From JAKRSE01 sp943369295 (GTDB lineage Bacteria > Armatimonadota > Fimbriimonadia > Fimbriimonadales > Fimbriimonadaceae): 64,000 nt of DNA. Location of the stretch: contig CALRMU020000002.1 in NCBI GenBank assembly GCA_943369295.1, forward strand, positions 744,001 to 808,000, in the 5' to 3' direction. Shown piece by piece: positions 63,384 to 64,000 of the stretch; the stretch's first letter is position 1; the number at the start of each line of letters is the position of its first letter. Below the pieces are notes generated by a model. That model did no database searches, was not told where the DNA came from, and saw only the letters and a program-made list of their open reading frames with translations. The position numbers were made by a program, and so were the translations under genes.

Positions 63384-63465
63384 CCTCTTCTGTGATCGCC
63401 TTGCCAGTTCCCGCCCGACAGCTGTCTGATCGGGACATTTGGGGGAGCTTGTTTGAGGCTGTGCA

Positions 63466-63498
63466 TTCCTGGCTTAGCAAAGCTAAACCAGGCCACAC
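63466..63498 (-). repeat. Hairpin module D, inverted copy
   Basis: TTCCTGGCTTAGCAAAGC followed by TAAACCAGGCCACA, the reverse of the 60286 motif. Confidence 0.7.
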
Positions 63499-63701
63499 TT
63501 AATCACCAATTTCTGCGAGATGAATACCCGTGCCACTGGCATCGACAGTGCAAATTTGGACAATATTTGTTAACATATCCTGCTCGACAGCAAGCTGGTC
63601 GAGCAGGACACCCAGCTTCAATATGGGCCACAAGATCCCGGGCTACTCCGCTTCGCGCAGCCATCCCGGGCCACCCAGTTCCAATCGAGATGAGGTGTGG
63701 G

Positions 63702-63834
63702 TGGCCTCTTCTGTCCGCGAGGGACGAGCGGCAGAGGAGGATAGGGCCACGGCTTTGGTTTTCAGCTCCCGCCCGACAGCTAGCTGATCGGGGCGGGGCA
63801 CCCCACTGGATTTATTCGAGGATTTTCAGTCACG
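63702..63834 (+). repeat. 133-bp direct repeat, copy 2
   Basis: Partner of 63058-63190, about 95% identical over the same length. Confidence 0.88.
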
Positions 63835-63952
63835 CCATTCCGGGCCACCCGAAAGCAAGTCTGCTTTCTTCTCAGATATTGCCGATTCGTGGCCTGGTTT
63901 TACGACGAAGTCGTTCAGCTAGGGCACCTGCATCCTATCCTCTGGCCTTCGG

Positions 63953-63987
63953 CCACCCGGCTGAGGCTTCGCCACAACCGGGCCACG
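63953..63987 (-). repeat. Module B, inverted copy at window edge
   Basis: CCACCCGGCTGAGGCTTCGC followed by CACAACCGGGCCACG, the reverse of the 17677 and 50944 units. The rest of the interval 63018-64000 has no gene. Confidence 0.75.
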
Positions 63988-64000
63988 AGCCGAATGACCA

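Overview
The window looks like one chromosomal contig of a diderm, PEP-CTERM-producing heterotroph. The best guess is Armatimonadota (Fimbriimonadia-like). This rests on tandem PEP-CTERM/HAF-type exported proteins, a prepilin-type N-methylation protein, small lipoproteins, many secreted beta-propellers and Gly-rich linkers, a fabZ-lpxA-lpxB lipid A cluster, and scattered glycoside-degradation genes (DUF4038, DUF4434, GH2, Gfo/Idh/MocA). No rRNA or marker gene in the window settles the taxonomy, so the phylum is inference. Core genes are moderately GC-rich; the 44.2-48.1 kb segment is visibly AT-richer.

Layout. 0-5 kb: three PEP-CTERM-type genes on the minus strand (the last truncated by the window edge), then a secreted transglutaminase and a TolB-like propeller. 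5-13.9 kb: Tat phosphoesterase, tRNA-Ile, polysaccharide deacetylase, PQQ-like propeller, dprA-nagA, a KimA-like permease paired with a STAS/USP protein, and a small YjfB-like gene. 13.9-21.3 kb: methyltransferase, discoidin-like PEP-CTERM protein, tRNA-Val, DUF885 protein, YVTN propeller, oxidoreductase and DAHP synthase. 22.3-24.6 kb: fabZ-lpxA-lpxB. 24.9-29.4 kb: DUF4038, GNAT, GT2 and DUF4434. 29.7-38.8 kb: copper-amine-oxidase-N-domain protein, HD-GYP plus PilZ (c-di-GMP), IscA/ErpA, TetR, ferredoxin, GbsR-like regulator, two paralogous lipoproteins, a pseudopilin and a GntR/LacI hybrid regulator. 39.1-44.2 kb: a six-gene tightly packed run (IMPase-ruvX-mltG-HAD/GtrA fusion-aroE-sua5) with ATGA/GTGA overlaps. 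44.5-48.1 kb: an AAA ATPase plus subtilase pair matching the IetAS defence/toxin-antitoxin architecture. 48.2-63 kb: GH2, malic enzyme, S9 peptidase, HigBA, thyX, enolase-superfamily epimerase, Gfo/Idh/MocA oxidoreductase and deoC.

The most unusual feature is the intergenic DNA. At 17.6-18.1, 21.4-22.2, 24.6-24.9, 27.2-27.4, 50.5-51.6, 60.2-60.8, 62.1 and 63.0-64.0 kb it is built from a limited set of palindromic modules, many with a central GCTTCGC/GCGAAGC, that recur in both orientations and different combinations. They resemble REP/BIME-type mosaics, but no transposase or RAYT is visible. The tandem copies at 21.4-22.2 kb also create repeated spurious reading frames.

Main candidates for further work are the hairpin mosaic, the IetAS-like pair, the KimA-like/STAS-USP pair, the YqeG-HAD/GtrA fusion, a candidate structured RNA at about 27.0 kb, and the small-lipoprotein/pseudopilin locus. 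All functional calls are by reading motifs in the translated sequence; no database search was run.
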